A program made the position numbers and the translations under genes. A model generated the notes under the pieces. It did not search any database, was not told where the DNA came from, and worked only from the letters and a program-made list of their open reading frames with translations. From Arthrobacter subterraneus (GTDB lineage: Bacteria; Actinomycetota; Actinomycetes; Actinomycetales; Micrococcaceae), in assembly GCF_900099735.1 (NCBI RefSeq), contig NZ_FNDT01000004.1, positions 176,653 to 240,652 on the forward strand: 64,000 nt of DNA, in the 5' to 3' direction. Of the stretch, positions 26,717 to 35,437 are shown in pieces. Numbering within the stretch: the stretch's first letter is position 1; every line of letters starts with the position of its first letter.

Positions 26717-27601
26717 CTACTGGGTCAGTGGCCGGAGGTGGACGACGTCGCCGGCGGACACCGTGTGCCTCTCGCCGTCGTTGTCCCGCACCACCAGGGC
26801 ACCGTGCGCGTCGAGGGTCATGGCGCGGCCGGTCAGGACCGTGCCGTTGGGTAGGTCGGCCTGGACCTCCTGGCCCAGGGTGACCATGCGTCCGCTGACC
26901 CGTTCGATCAGCGAGGCACCGTCCTTCCAGGGCCGGGTGGCATCGCCGTCGACCGCGGTGAATTCGGCGTAGTGCGCCGCGAGCGTGCGCAGGTAGGCCT
27001 TCAGCAGGACGTTACGGTCCGTGGTGGCCGCGTATTCAAGGAGCAGGCTGGTGGCAGTCGGGACGGGCAGCTCCTGGTCGGTCAGGCTGACGTTGACACC
27101 GGTACCGACGACGACGGCGGGCGGCTCCGCGCCGGCGCCGGGCACCAGCTGGGCCAGGACGCCGGCGAGCTTGCGGCCGTCGACGTGGACGTCATTGGGC
27201 CACTTCAGCTGGGGCGCGATTTCGGTGCGCTCCTCGATGCTTTCCGAGAGGGCCAGTGCGGCCAGCAGGGACAGCCACGCGTAACTCTGGGTGGGCAGCG
27301 GGCGGCCCTCGGTGTTGCGCGGGCGCAGGAGCACGCTGACAATCAGCGAGGACCGCTCCGGCGCCGTCCAGGTGCGGTCCATGCGGCCCCGCCCGGCGGT
27401 CTGTTCCTCCGCGGTGAGCACGCTCAGGTCCGGCCATTGAGCGGGATCGTCCGTGGCGTGCCCCGCGAGGTCGGTGTTGGTTGACCCGGTTGCCTCCACC
27501 AGTTCCAGCCGGCCGAAGGGGCCGCGCGGTGCGCACAGCGTCTCGCGCAGGCCGGCCGCGTCCAGGCCTGGACGTTCAAGGTTGGAGTAGCGGGATGTCA
27601 T
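26717..27601 (-). CDS. birA: Biotin--[acetyl-CoA carboxylase] ligase
   Basis: This 294-residue class I biotin protein ligase lacks the N-terminal DNA-binding domain of E. coli BirA. The adenylation loop GRGRMDRTWTAP, the SSLIVSVLLRP strand, KWPNDV and a C-terminal capping domain (RVSGRMVTLGQEV...VHLRPL) are all visible. It attaches biotin to the carrier domain of acyl-CoA carboxylase; the biotinylated alpha subunit is encoded 8 kb away in this window. The ATG is preceded at 7 nt by TAGGCT, so the mRNA is probably leaderless. It heads the birA-PH-cyclase operon. Confidence 0.95.
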   Translation of the reverse strand: MTSRYSNLERPGLDAAGLRETLCAPRGPFGRLELVEATGSTNTDLAGHATDDPAQWPDLSVLTAEEQTAGRGRMDRTWTAPERSSLIVSVLLRPRNTEGRPLPTQSYAWLSLLAALALSESIEERTEIAPQLKWPNDVHVDGRKLAGVLAQLVPGAGAEPPAVVVGTGVNVSLTDQELPVPTATSLLLEYAATTDRNVLLKAYLRTLAAHYAEFTAVDGDATRPWKDGASLIERVSGRMVTLGQEVQADLPNGTVLTGRAMTLDAHGALVVRDNDGERHTVSAGDVVHLRPLTQ

Positions 27602-27608
27602 GGGTTCA

Positions 27609-27614
27609 AGCCTA
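27609..27614 (-). promoter_or_regulatory. Leaderless -10 element of birA
   Basis: TAGGCT lies 7 nt before the birA ATG, the distance expected when transcription starts at the start codon. It abuts the start of the 55-bp tandem repeat. Confidence 0.5.
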
Positions 27615-27729
27615 CTGGCCGAGGGGCCCGCGCCGAGCGAAGCGAGACGTGGGAGGCCGGCAGGCGCTACTGGCCGAGGGACCCGCGCCGAGCGAAGCGA
27701 GACGTGGGAGGCCGGCAGGCGCTACTGGC
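27612..27729. repeat. 55-bp tandem duplication upstream of birA
   Basis: Two 55-bp units (27612-27666 and 27667-27721) differ at a single base, and an 8-base remnant of a third begins at 27722. Each unit contains gccgagcgaagcgagacg. The array fills the gap between the stop of the SDR gene and the birA start. Confidence 0.9.
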
Positions 27730-27740
27730 GGCCCGGGAAC

Positions 27741-28589
27741 CTAGAGGAAGATGTCCGGCACCAGCGCGTCCTCCGGCGCTCCGAGGCTGTACCGGCTGAA
27801 ATCGGTGACGCCCTCCTGCCGCAGGACCTCCTCGTCGGTGAAGAAGTTTCCGGTGCACTCGCGGGCCGGCCGGACCAGCACCGCATGCGCCGCATCCGCC
27901 ACGATGTCCGGGGTCCGGGCCGCCCTGACCAGCTCGCTTCCGCCGGGCATGGCGCGGATTGCCGCGGTATCGATCAGCGTGCGCGGCCAGAGCGAATTCA
28001 CGGCGATCCCGTCCCCGCGAAGTTCCTCCGCCAGCCCGAGCGTTGTCAGGCTCATGCCGTACTTGGCCATGGTATACGCAAGGTGCCTGCCGGCCCACGC
28101 CGGGTCGAGGTTCAGCGGCGGGGAGAGGGTGAGGATGTGCGGGTTCGCCGCCCCGCGCAGCGCGGGGAGGGCGAACTTGCTCAGCATGAAAGTGCCGCGC
28201 ACGTTGATGTCCGCCATGAGGTCATAGCGCTTCATCGACACGTCCGGAGTCTTCGACAGATCAATCGCGGACGCATTGTTGATGACGACGTCGATGCCCC
28301 CGAATTCGGCGAGGGTCGCCTCCACTGCCGCGGTGACGTCGTCGTCGTTCCGGACATCGCCGACGACGGCGAGCGCGCCGCCGCCCGCTGCCCGGATCTG
28401 GTCCGCGGCGGTGTGGACGGTGCCTTCGAGGCTGGGATGCGGCTCTGCCGTCTTGGCGAGGATGGCCACGTTGGCGCCGTCCCGGGCCGCCCGGAGGGCG
28501 ATCGCGAGGCCGATGCCGCGGCTGCCGCCGGACATGAGGATGGTGCGCCCGGAAAGGGTGCGGGAGTTCGAAGCGCCGTTGCCTGTCAT
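27741..28589 (-). CDS. Short-chain dehydrogenase/reductase, HSDL2-like
   Basis: The SDR has 282 residues from the ATG at 28589. It has the Rossmann motif SGGSRGIG, the NNAS stretch and the catalytic Tyr-Lys pair in YTMAK, so NAD(P)(H)-dependent alcohol/ketone chemistry is expected. Overall length and the long C-terminal part (FFTDEEVLRQEGVTDFSRY) resemble the HSDL2/AtuB-like group often annotated as acting on lipids or terpenols; the substrate cannot be read from sequence. TAGGGT 7 nt before the ATG suggests leaderless transcription. It is divergent from the carboxylase beta-subunit gene. Confidence 0.88.
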   Translation of the reverse strand: MTGNGASNSRTLSGRTILMSGGSRGIGLAIALRAARDGANVAILAKTAEPHPSLEGTVHTAADQIRAAGGGALAVVGDVRNDDDVTAAVEATLAEFGGIDVVINNASAIDLSKTPDVSMKRYDLMADINVRGTFMLSKFALPALRGAANPHILTLSPPLNLDPAWAGRHLAYTMAKYGMSLTTLGLAEELRGDGIAVNSLWPRTLIDTAAIRAMPGGSELVRAARTPDIVADAAHAVLVRPARECTGNFFTDEEVLRQEGVTDFSRYSLGAPEDALVPDIFL

Positions 28590-28596
28590 AGGGGAC

Positions 28597-28602
28597 ACCC
28601 TA
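28597..28602 (-). promoter_or_regulatory. Leaderless -10 element of the SDR gene
   Basis: TAGGGT sits 7 nt before the ATG at 28589. The same spacing precedes at least six other genes in the window. Confidence 0.45.
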
Positions 28603-28630
28603 CGGCCCGGATGGGGCCAGAAACCTAATT

Positions 28631-28646
28631 GTTACCCGCTGGTAAC
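28631..28646. promoter_or_regulatory. Palindromic operator candidate in the SDR / acyl-CoA carboxylase gap
   Basis: gttacc-cgct-ggtaac is a perfect 6-bp inverted repeat with a 4-nt spacer. It lies in the 220-bp divergent region between the SDR gene and the carboxylase beta-subunit gene. It has the size and symmetry of a dimeric repressor site; the regulator is not identified. Confidence 0.4.
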
Positions 28647-28809
28647 TTCCGGGACGGCGCTAACTCTTTCGGGGACTTGTTGTAGGTGTTCTACAGCCAT
28701 CCGGGCCGTTTGGCTCACTAGACTGGGCTGAAAGCCCGGTTCTTTGGAGGAAACCTACTTAACGCCCTCCAGGAACCGGCTACCCCAGCCACCAACCGGA
28801 AGAGACTCG

Positions 28810-30444
28810 ATGCAGCCCGGAACGCTTCCCCTCGACCAGGACGCCAGCTCCACCGCAGACGCGGGCCCCGACCTCCACACCACCGCGGGCAAGCTCGCCG
28901 ACTTCCGGCAGCGGCAGGAACGTGCGCTCGCTCCGTCGGGTCCGGAAGCGATCGAGAAGCAGCACGCCCGCGGCAAGGGCACCGCCCGCGAGCGCATCGA
29001 CATGCTCGTGGATCCGGGATCCTTCGTGGAGTTCGACGCCCTCGCAGTACACCGCTCCACCGCGTTCGGCATGGAGAAGAAGAAGCCGCTCGGAGACGGC
29101 GTGGTGTCCGGGTACGCCACCGTGGACGGCCGGCAGATCGCCATCTACAGCCAGGACTTCACGGTCTACGGGGGTTCGCTGAGCCAGGTCAACGGCGAGA
29201 AGATCGTCAAGGTGCAGGAGTTCGCCCTCCGCAATGGCTGCCCGCTGGTGGGCATCAATGACGGCGGCGGAGCGCGCATCCAGGAGGGTGTCGCATCCCT
29301 GGCAATGTTCGCGGACATCTTCCGGAACAACGTCCATGCCTCCGGGGTGGTCCCGCAGATCTCGCTCATCATGGGCCCGTGCGCCGGCGGCGCAGCCTAC
29401 TCCCCTGCCCTGACCGACTACGTGGTCATGGTGGACAAGAGCTCACACATGTTCATCACCGGCCCGGACGTCATCAAGACCGTCACCGGTGAGGACGTGG
29501 ACATGGAAACCCTGGGAGGGGCGCGCCAGCACAACTCCACCACCGGAACCTCCACGTACCTGGCCTCCGATGAGCAGGACGCCATCGACTTTGTCCGCGA
29601 ACTGCTCGACTTCCTGCCGTCCAACAATCTCGCCGAGGCGCCGCTGACCGAGTTCACGGAGGAGCTGGAGCCCAACGAGCTCGACGCGGAGCTGGACACG
29701 CTCATCCCGGATTCAGCCAACCAGCCCTACGACATGCACACCGTCATCTCCGCCGTCGTGGACGACGGCCACTTCCTGGAGATGCAGTCCCTGTATGCAC
29801 CGAACGTGGTCATCGGGTACGCCCGCGTTGAGGGCCACACCGTGGGCATCGTGGCCAACCAGCCGATGCAGTTCGCCGGCACCCTGGACATCGCGGCATC
29901 CGAGAAGGCCGCCCGGTTCGTTCGGCACTGCGACGCCTTCAACATTCCCATCCTCACTCTTGTGGACGTTCCGGGCTTCCTGCCCGGCAAGGATCAGGAG
30001 TTCAACGGGATCATCCGCCGCGGCGCCAAGCTGCTTTACGCCTACGCGGAGGCCACGGTTCCCAAGATCACCGTGATCACCCGCAAGGCGTACGGCGGCG
30101 CCTACATTGTCATGGGCTCCAAGAAGCTGGGCGCGGACATCAACCTCGCCTGGCCCACGGCGCAGATCGGTGTCATGGGCGCCCAGGGCGCGGTCAACAT
30201 CCTCTACCGCGGACATCTGAAAGCAGTGGCCGACGCCGGCGGAAACGTCGAGGAGGCACGTTCCGACGTGATCAGCCAGTATGAGGAGGAACTCCTGAAC
30301 CCGTACCAGGCCGCCCAACTGGGTTACGTCGATGCGGTGATCGCCCCGTCGGAGACCCGCCTTCAGGTGGTCCGCGGGCTGCGGGCACTGCGCGACAAGC
30401 GCGCTGCCCTGCCCGCCAAGAAGCACGGAAACATCCCGCTGTGA
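28810..30444 (+). CDS. accD: Acyl-CoA (propionyl-CoA type) carboxylase beta subunit, carboxyltransferase
   Basis: The protein has 544 residues from the ATG at 28810, with GGAAGAG 5 nt upstream. It contains the paired carboxyltransferase domains, with the oxyanion-hole glycines in [15 protein letters not shown] and the second-half motif [38 protein letters not shown]. It transfers carboxyl from biotin to acetyl- or propionyl-CoA, supplying malonyl/methylmalonyl-CoA for fatty acid synthesis. The partner alpha subunit is encoded at 35.4 kb and the epsilon subunit overlaps the 3' end here. Order and sequence fit actinobacterial AccD5/PccB. Confidence 0.95.
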   Translation: MQPGTLPLDQDASSTADAGPDLHTTAGKLADFRQRQERALAPSGPEAIEKQHARGKGTARERIDMLVDPGSFVEFDALAVHRSTAFGMEKKKPLGDGVVSGYATVDGRQIAIYSQDFTVYGGSLSQVNGEKIVKVQEFALRNGCPLVGINDGGGARIQEGVASLAMFADIFRNNVHASGVVPQISLIMGPCAGGAAYSPALTDYVVMVDKSSHMFITGPDVIKTVTGEDVDMETLGGARQHNSTTGTSTYLASDEQDAIDFVRELLDFLPSNNLAEAPLTEFTEELEPNELDAELDTLIPDSANQPYDMHTVISAVVDDGHFLEMQSLYAPNVVIGYARVEGHTVGIVANQPMQFAGTLDIAASEKAARFVRHCDAFNIPILTLVDVPGFLPGKDQEFNGIIRRGAKLLYAYAEATVPKITVITRKAYGGAYIVMGSKKLGADINLAWPTAQIGVMGAQGAVNILYRGHLKAVADAGGNVEEARSDVISQYEEELLNPYQAAQLGYVDAVIAPSETRLQVVRGLRALRDKRAALPAKKHGNIPL

Positions 30445-30671
30445 GCATCGATTCCGTTTCCGCCCCCGAGGAAAGCCCCCTCTTCACTGTGGTGGCCGGC
30501 AACCCGACGCCGGAGGAACTGGCGGCGCTCGCCGTCGTCGTGCTTGGACTGCAGTCAAACGACGACGGCGCGCCCAGGCCGGCTGCGCACCGCTCCTGGG
30601 TCCGGCGGGACCAGCTGCGGCTGGGTCCGCGCCCTGGCCCGGGCTCGTGGCGCCGCAGCGCCCTGCGCTAA
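30441..30671 (+). CDS. accE: Acyl-CoA carboxylase epsilon subunit
   Basis: The 76-residue protein starts at a GTG that overlaps the beta-subunit stop (GTGA). The core [23 protein letters not shown] is the hallmark of actinobacterial AccE, a small protein that stabilises the alpha-beta carboxylase complex. The tail ends in a basic W-x-R-type segment, also typical. Coupled translation with the beta subunit supports the assignment. Confidence 0.92.
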   Translation: MSIDSVSAPEESPLFTVVAGNPTPEELAALAVVVLGLQSNDDGAPRPAAHRSWVRRDQLRLGPRPGPGSWRRSALR

Positions 30672-30793
30672 CCCTGTATGTTTCCTGCCTGAAAGCCTCT
30701 CGGCATCCCAAGGTCCTCAGGATAGATTGAACCCAAACGTTTCCCCGCGCCCGTCGCCCAGAGGGCGGGCCGTCGAACAGCAAGGGTTCACGC

Positions 30794-31924
30794 GTGCCAC
30801 CAGGTTCAGCACCACAACGCTCAGCGGCGGACATGGTACAGGCGTGGTTCCGCCGGTCCAGGCCGTTCCCCTATTCCCGGGAAGTGGCCGGGGCAGCCAT
30901 GGCGCTCTTCTACGTAATGGGCGGGATCACCATCCTGCTTGTCCTGATTTTCCCCCATCCGTCTGCCCTCAATGAAGGCGTCCTCCTCGTCCTGGGTGCC
31001 CCCTCCATCCTGATCGGCGGTGGCGTGTACCTGCTGCGGCGCCGGTTACCGGTTGCTGCCCTGCCCTGGCTGCTGGCCGCGGGAACAGTCATCATCACGC
31101 TCTCCATTCTCCTCGGCGGCAGCGGACCGGCGACGCTCGCGTTCAGCTTCTTTTACCTCTGGGTGGTGATCTATGCGCTCCTGTTCCTTGCTCCCATGGT
31201 CGCCACGCTGCACATCGGCCTTGCCGCGGCCGCGTACGGCGCAGCCCTCATCTGGCTTGCACAGCCCGAGGGAGGAACAATCACGGCCTTCGAACCCACC
31301 GTCGTGGTCATTGTCATCGCCGTGACGGGCGGCGTGATCCTGTGGCTTTCCCGGGCGCGCGACCGCAGCGAAATCGACCCGCTGACGCTGGCCGCCAACC
31401 GGCGCGGGCTCGATCGGATCCTGGACGCGGCCCTGCAGGAGGCCGAAGCTGCGCGGGAGGTTCTCGTGGTGGGGATCATCGACGTCGATCACTTCAAGGA
31501 GGTCAATGACGTACTCGGCCACGCTGCCGGGGATCAGCTCCTCGAGGAACTCGCCCGGGGCTGGCGCGCCGCGCTCCGCGCCACCGACACGCTGGGCCGG
31601 ATCGGCGGTGACGAGTTTGTGGTTGTCCTGCCGGGTTGCTCGCGCGGTGACGCTGCCCCCATTCTGGAACGGCTTCGGCTCGCTGCCCTGAACCTTGAGA
31701 CGACCTGTTCCGTGGGCGGTGCGCTGCTGGAGCCCGAGGACAGCGCTTCGCTGCTGCTGGGCAGGGCCGATACGGCGCTCTACCGGGCCAAGAGTCAGGC
31801 CGCAACCGCGTGGTCTGGGCGGGGGCTTCCCCGAGTCCCTGATCCGGCTCCCGCCGGTAGGGCCAGAGGCCTCTGGGTTAGCGTTCCCGGTGCCCCTAGG
31901 ATGGCACTACCAGACCGAACATGA
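30794..31924 (+). CDS. Membrane diguanylate cyclase (GGDEF)
   Basis: The 376-residue protein has about six membrane helices in residues 35-195, then a GGDEF domain. The active-site motif GGDEF is intact (about 271-275) and an RxxD inhibitory site (RATD) lies five residues before it, so it should make cyclic di-GMP under product feedback. The DVDHFKEVND metal motif is present. The GTG at 30794 is chosen because AAGGG lies 7 nt upstream; an ATG at 30833 is possible. The final 40 or so residues are a non-conserved tail. It lies between accE and maf, where many actinobacteria have no such gene. Confidence 0.88.
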   Translation: MPPGSAPQRSAADMVQAWFRRSRPFPYSREVAGAAMALFYVMGGITILLVLIFPHPSALNEGVLLVLGAPSILIGGGVYLLRRRLPVAALPWLLAAGTVIITLSILLGGSGPATLAFSFFYLWVVIYALLFLAPMVATLHIGLAAAAYGAALIWLAQPEGGTITAFEPTVVVIVIAVTGGVILWLSRARDRSEIDPLTLAANRRGLDRILDAALQEAEAAREVLVVGIIDVDHFKEVNDVLGHAAGDQLLEELARGWRAALRATDTLGRIGGDEFVVVLPGCSRGDAAPILERLRLAALNLETTCSVGGALLEPEDSASLLLGRADTALYRAKSQAATAWSGRGLPRVPDPAPAGRARGLWVSVPGAPRMALPDRT

Positions 31925-31958
31925 CTGCCCTCGCGGTGGTCCCGGCGGAAGGAAACTG

Positions 31959-32402
31959 ATGGACCCCAGGGAAGACGAATACCGGGGACAGCCCGGCACG
32001 CTCCACATGTCGGAAGACCTCTCAGAGACAAAATGCTGGGCGCTGCTGAGCACCCAACAGACCGGCCGGTTCGGCTTCCTGCGGGACGGCGCGGTGCACA
32101 TCTATCCCGTCAACTACCTGGTGCAGGACGGCGCCATCTACTTCCGGACCCGCGACGACGGCGATATCGGCAGCGCGCTGCCCCTTGAGGGCTGCGCCTT
32201 CCAGGTGGACCAGGTCCGGTCCGAGGCGATGGCCGGCTGGTCCGTGCTCGCCAACGGAACCGCAGACGTGGTGCGCGACGAGGCGCTGCTGACCGAGCTG
32301 TGGGGACGGTCGGCCGAGGAACCGTGGGCCGGCGGTTCGCGGACCACGTTCGTGGAGCTTCAGGCCGGAACCATCAGCGGCCGCAGTGTCCAGGCTGTCT
32401 GA
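31959..32402 (+). CDS. Pyridoxamine 5'-phosphate oxidase-like flavin-binding protein
   Basis: The protein has 147 residues from the ATG at 31959, with GGAAGG 6 nt upstream. The split-barrel fold is indicated by CWALLSTQQTGRFGFLRDGAVHIYPVNYLVQDGAIYFRT, the region that binds FMN or F420 in this family. Many actinobacterial members are nicotinamide- or F420-dependent reductases of unknown substrate. It directly follows the diguanylate cyclase gene and precedes the broken cupin gene. Confidence 0.8.
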   Translation: MDPREDEYRGQPGTLHMSEDLSETKCWALLSTQQTGRFGFLRDGAVHIYPVNYLVQDGAIYFRTRDDGDIGSALPLEGCAFQVDQVRSEAMAGWSVLANGTADVVRDEALLTELWGRSAEEPWAGGSRTTFVELQAGTISGRSVQAV

Positions 32403-32415
32403 GGCGGACGGGCCC

Positions 32416-32747
32416 GTGCAGAAAATGTCCCTGACCGCGCTCATCCGGCACCAGCGTGAGATCGCGCGCAGCGCCTCGAGCGGCCGGAGCGCCCGCACCG
32501 TCTACGGCGGCCATGAACAGACCCTGCGGCAGACGATGATCGCTCTCGCCGCCGGCTCGCTCATGGCCGAACATGAGAATCCCGGAGAACCACCGTGCAG
32601 GTGCTGGAGGGCCGGGTGACGCTGCGCGCGGGTGACGTGTCCTGGGAGGGCTCCCCGGGTGACCTGCTCATCGTCCCGCAGGCGCGCCATTCCCTGGAGG
32701 CGATCGAGGAATCGGTGGTCCTGCTGACGGTGGCGAAGCTGGCGTAG
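32416..32747 (+). pseudogene. Cupin-domain protein, broken by a single-base frameshift
   Basis: The first part (from the GTG at 32416) reads VQKMSLTALIRHQREIARSASSG and runs normally to EHENPGE. The open frame then shifts and ends at 32619. Moving by one base at about 32586-32590 restores a good cupin continuation, TVQVLEGRVTLRAGDVSWEG then PGDLLIVPQARHSLEA, to a TAG at 32745. The simplest reading is loss of one G (GAAGCCACC to GAACCACC). Intact relatives are small single-domain cupins of about 110 residues that may bind a metal and a small ligand. It could be a true pseudogene or an assembly error. Confidence 0.75.
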
Positions 32748-32853
32748 ACACAGGCCCGGCGGGTGGCGGTGCTCCAGCACGGCCGGAACACAATCCGGTC
32801 ACGATCCCGCCAAAGAGTGGACGCCTCTGTGGCCGGGGGCAACCATGGGCCGA

Positions 32854-32859
32854 TAGGCT
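32854..32859 (+). promoter_or_regulatory. Leaderless -10 element of the DUF885 gene
   Basis: TAGGCT lies 6 nt before the GTG at 32866. Confidence 0.45.
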
Positions 32860-32865
32860 CGACGG

Positions 32866-34581
32866 GTGACCAACGACACTTCCACCGCAAACCTGACCGT
32901 TGAGGCTCCCACCCGCGCCCAGACGGCCATCGACGCCGTCGCCGAGGCCTACACAGAAACGCTGCTGCAACTCGATCCCGGATTCGCCACCCAACTGGGG
33001 CTGCCGGGACACGAGACCGAATACCGCGACTACTCCCCCGCCGGGCTGGAGGCTTTCGCAGAAGCCACGAGGGAAACCCTCGACCGGCTGGATGACCTGG
33101 AACCCACCGACGGCGTCGACGCCGTCACCCTGGATGCCATGCGCGAGCGCCTCGGCCTGGAACTGGAGATCCACGAGACCGGCCTGAACCTCGCGAACCT
33201 GAACAACCTGGCCTGCCCGGCCCAGGAAATCCGCATGATCTTCGACCTCATGCCCACCGACACCGCTGAACAGTGGGGGCACATTGCCGGCCGGCTCTGC
33301 AACGTACCGGACGCCGTCGGGGGTTACATCACCTCGCTGCGCGAGGGAAAGAACCGCGGCATCGTGCCGGCAGCGCGCCAGATCCGCATCGTGATGGAGC
33401 AGACCGCCGCCTATGCTGCGGACGGCGGCTACTTCGATGAGTTTGTGGGCGGTGCACAGTCCAGGGACGACGGCGGTCTTCCGGACTCCGTGCGCAGCGA
33501 CCTCGCCGCCGGTGCCGAAGCCGCGCGCAACGCCTACCGCCACCTCAGCACCTTCCTCACGGAAGAACTGCTGCCCGACGCTCCCGAGAAGGACGCGGTG
33601 GGCCGGGAACGCTACTCGCTGATGTCCCGCCAGTTCCTCGGCGCCACGATCGACCTCGAGGAGACCTACCAGTGGGGCGTGGAGGAACTCGACCGGCTCA
33701 TCAGTGAGCAGGAAGCCGTCGCCAACGAGATCAGGGAAGGCGCCACCATCGAGGAAGCCATGCGCATCCTCGACGAATCCCCCGAACGGCAACTGCACGG
33801 CACCGACGCCCTGCAGGCCTGGATGCAGAACCTGTCCGACCGCGCCGTCGACGAGCTCTCCGGCATGCACTTCGAAATCCCGGAGATCATGCAGGAGATC
33901 GAGTGCATGATCGCCCCCACCAAGGAAGGCGGCATCTACTACACCGGTCCCAGCGACGATTTCAGCCGGCCGGGCCGCATGTGGTGGTCGGTGCCGGAGG
34001 GTGAGGACACCTTCACCACCTGGAAGGAAACCACCACCGTCTACCACGAGGGCGTCCCGGGGCATCACCTCCAGATCGCCACGGCCACCTACCAGCGCGG
34101 GCTCCTGAACTCCTGGCGCCGCAACGCCGTCTGGGTCTCCGGGCACGGTGAGGGCTGGGCCCTGTACGCCGAGCGGCTCATGGAGGACCTGGGTTACCTG
34201 AGCGATCCCGGAGACCGGCTCGGCATGCTCGACGCCCAGCGGATGCGCGCCGCCCGCGTGGTCTTCGACATCGGCGTCCACCTGGAACTGGAGATTCCCG
34301 AGCGCTGGGGATCGGGCACCTGGACCCCGGAAGCGGGCTACGAGTTCCTGAAGAAGAACATCGCCATCAGCGAGGGCCAGCTCAACTTCGAGTTCAACCG
34401 GTACCTCGGCTGGCCGGGGCAGGCACCGTCCTACAAGATCGGCCAGCGCCTCTGGGAGCAGATCCGCGACGAGGTGAAGCAGCGCGAGGGCGAGACCTTC
34501 AACCTGCGGGACTTCCACAGCCGTGCCCTCAACCTCGGCTCCGTGGGGCTCGACACCCTCCGCCGCGCGCTCCTGAGCTAG
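32866..34581 (+). CDS. DUF885 family zinc metallopeptidase-like protein
   Basis: The 571-residue, mostly helical soluble protein contains H394-E-G-V-P-G-H400-H, the family version of the HExxH-type zinc site (HExxxGH). A downstream GHGEGWALYAE could supply the further glutamate ligand. DUF885 proteins resemble M3/M32-type oligopeptidase folds, and no signal peptide is visible, so a cytosolic peptidase is likely; the substrate is unknown. GTG start with a leaderless -10. A long hairpin element follows its stop by 8 nt. Confidence 0.85.
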   Translation: MTNDTSTANLTVEAPTRAQTAIDAVAEAYTETLLQLDPGFATQLGLPGHETEYRDYSPAGLEAFAEATRETLDRLDDLEPTDGVDAVTLDAMRERLGLELEIHETGLNLANLNNLACPAQEIRMIFDLMPTDTAEQWGHIAGRLCNVPDAVGGYITSLREGKNRGIVPAARQIRIVMEQTAAYAADGGYFDEFVGGAQSRDDGGLPDSVRSDLAAGAEAARNAYRHLSTFLTEELLPDAPEKDAVGRERYSLMSRQFLGATIDLEETYQWGVEELDRLISEQEAVANEIREGATIEEAMRILDESPERQLHGTDALQAWMQNLSDRAVDELSGMHFEIPEIMQEIECMIAPTKEGGIYYTGPSDDFSRPGRMWWSVPEGEDTFTTWKETTTVYHEGVPGHHLQIATATYQRGLLNSWRRNAVWVSGHGEGWALYAERLMEDLGYLSDPGDRLGMLDAQRMRAARVVFDIGVHLELEIPERWGSGTWTPEAGYEFLKKNIAISEGQLNFEFNRYLGWPGQAPSYKIGQRLWEQIRDEVKQREGETFNLRDFHSRALNLGSVGLDTLRRALLS

Positions 34582-34588
34582 CCTCCCT

Positions 34589-34658
34589 CCCCCGTGAGTT
34601 GGCAGGACACACCCCGTATGGGTCACCATTCGCGGCGTGTCCTGCCAACTCACGGGGG
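34589..34658. repeat. Dispersed hairpin element, copy 1 (between DUF885 and maf)
   Basis: Perfect 22-bp arms, whose core is GAGTTGGCAGGACAC, flank a 26-nt loop beginning accccgtatggg. The element follows a stop codon by 7 nt and probably also ends transcription. Orientation (loop reading acccc...cggc) is the same as copy 3. Confidence 0.9.
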
Positions 34659-34680
34659 TGGCGGCGGGAGTACGCCACAC

Positions 34681-34686
34681 TAGGCT
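34681..34686 (+). promoter_or_regulatory. Leaderless -10 element of maf
   Basis: TAGGCT lies 7 nt before the ATG at 34694. Confidence 0.45.
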
Positions 34687-34693
34687 GGATCGC

Positions 34694-35329
34694 ATGACCC
34701 TCCGGCTGATCCTCGCTTCCGCATCCCCCGCCCGCACCAAGCTCCTCGCCGAGGCGGACATCGCGCACACCGTCACGGTGTCCGACGTCGACGAGGACGC
34801 CGTCACTGCCGCCCGCGGAACACCCGGCCCCTATGACACCGCACTGTTGCTGGCCCGCGCCAAGGCCGAATCCGTGGCAGCCCTTCCCGAGGCCGCCGGC
34901 GCGCTGGTCCTCGGCTGCGACTCGGTCTTCGAGTTCGAAGGCGAGGCGCACGGCAAACCCTATGAGGCCGACGTCGCACGGGCCCGGATCAAGCGCATGT
35001 CCGGCTCCCATGGCACCCTGCACACCGGTCACTGGCTGGTGGACACCCGCAACGGCACCGGCCTCGGCTCAGCGTCCGGTGCGGTGGCCTCCGCCGAGGT
35101 CCACTTTCTGCCGCTGTCGGATGCGGAAATCGATGCGTACATCGCCACCGGCGAACCGCTGCAGTGCGCCGGTTCCTTCACGATCGACGGGCGGGGTGGA
35201 GCGTTCATCCGGAAGGTCGACGGCGATCCGCACGCCATCATCGGTCTCAGCATTTCCACGCTGCGGGAGCTGCTGCTCGCCGCGGGGGTCAACATCACCG
35301 ATTTCTGGCGGGCCGGCAACGCTTTGTAG
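34694..35329 (+). CDS. maf: Maf-family nucleotide pyrophosphatase
   Basis: The protein has 211 residues from the ATG at 34694. The family opening LILASASPARTKLL, the later GCDSVFEFEGEAHGKP and the GSHGTLHTGHWLV segment identify Maf. These enzymes hydrolyse non-canonical or modified nucleoside triphosphates and pyrimidine NTPs and influence septation. An earlier in-frame ATG (34637) would start inside the hairpin element and is rejected. Maf between the accD/accE and accA3 genes is a conserved actinobacterial arrangement. Confidence 0.93.
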   Translation: MTLRLILASASPARTKLLAEADIAHTVTVSDVDEDAVTAARGTPGPYDTALLLARAKAESVAALPEAAGALVLGCDSVFEFEGEAHGKPYEADVARARIKRMSGSHGTLHTGHWLVDTRNGTGLGSASGAVASAEVHFLPLSDAEIDAYIATGEPLQCAGSFTIDGRGGAFIRKVDGDPHAIIGLSISTLRELLLAAGVNITDFWRAGNAL

Positions 35330-35437
35330 CATCCCTACAAATAATCGCGCTCCAACACGGGGAATGGGCATGGTTTATGGGCGGTAGCAACAAAACCGCG
35401 CTAGGCTCCCAACAGACCAGAAGGAGCCCTATCACCC

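Noticed and set aside
32668..34806. 712-codon open frame antisense to the DUF885 gene
   Set aside because: Low-complexity GC-driven shadow that also crosses the hairpin element; the DUF885 frame has the zinc motif.
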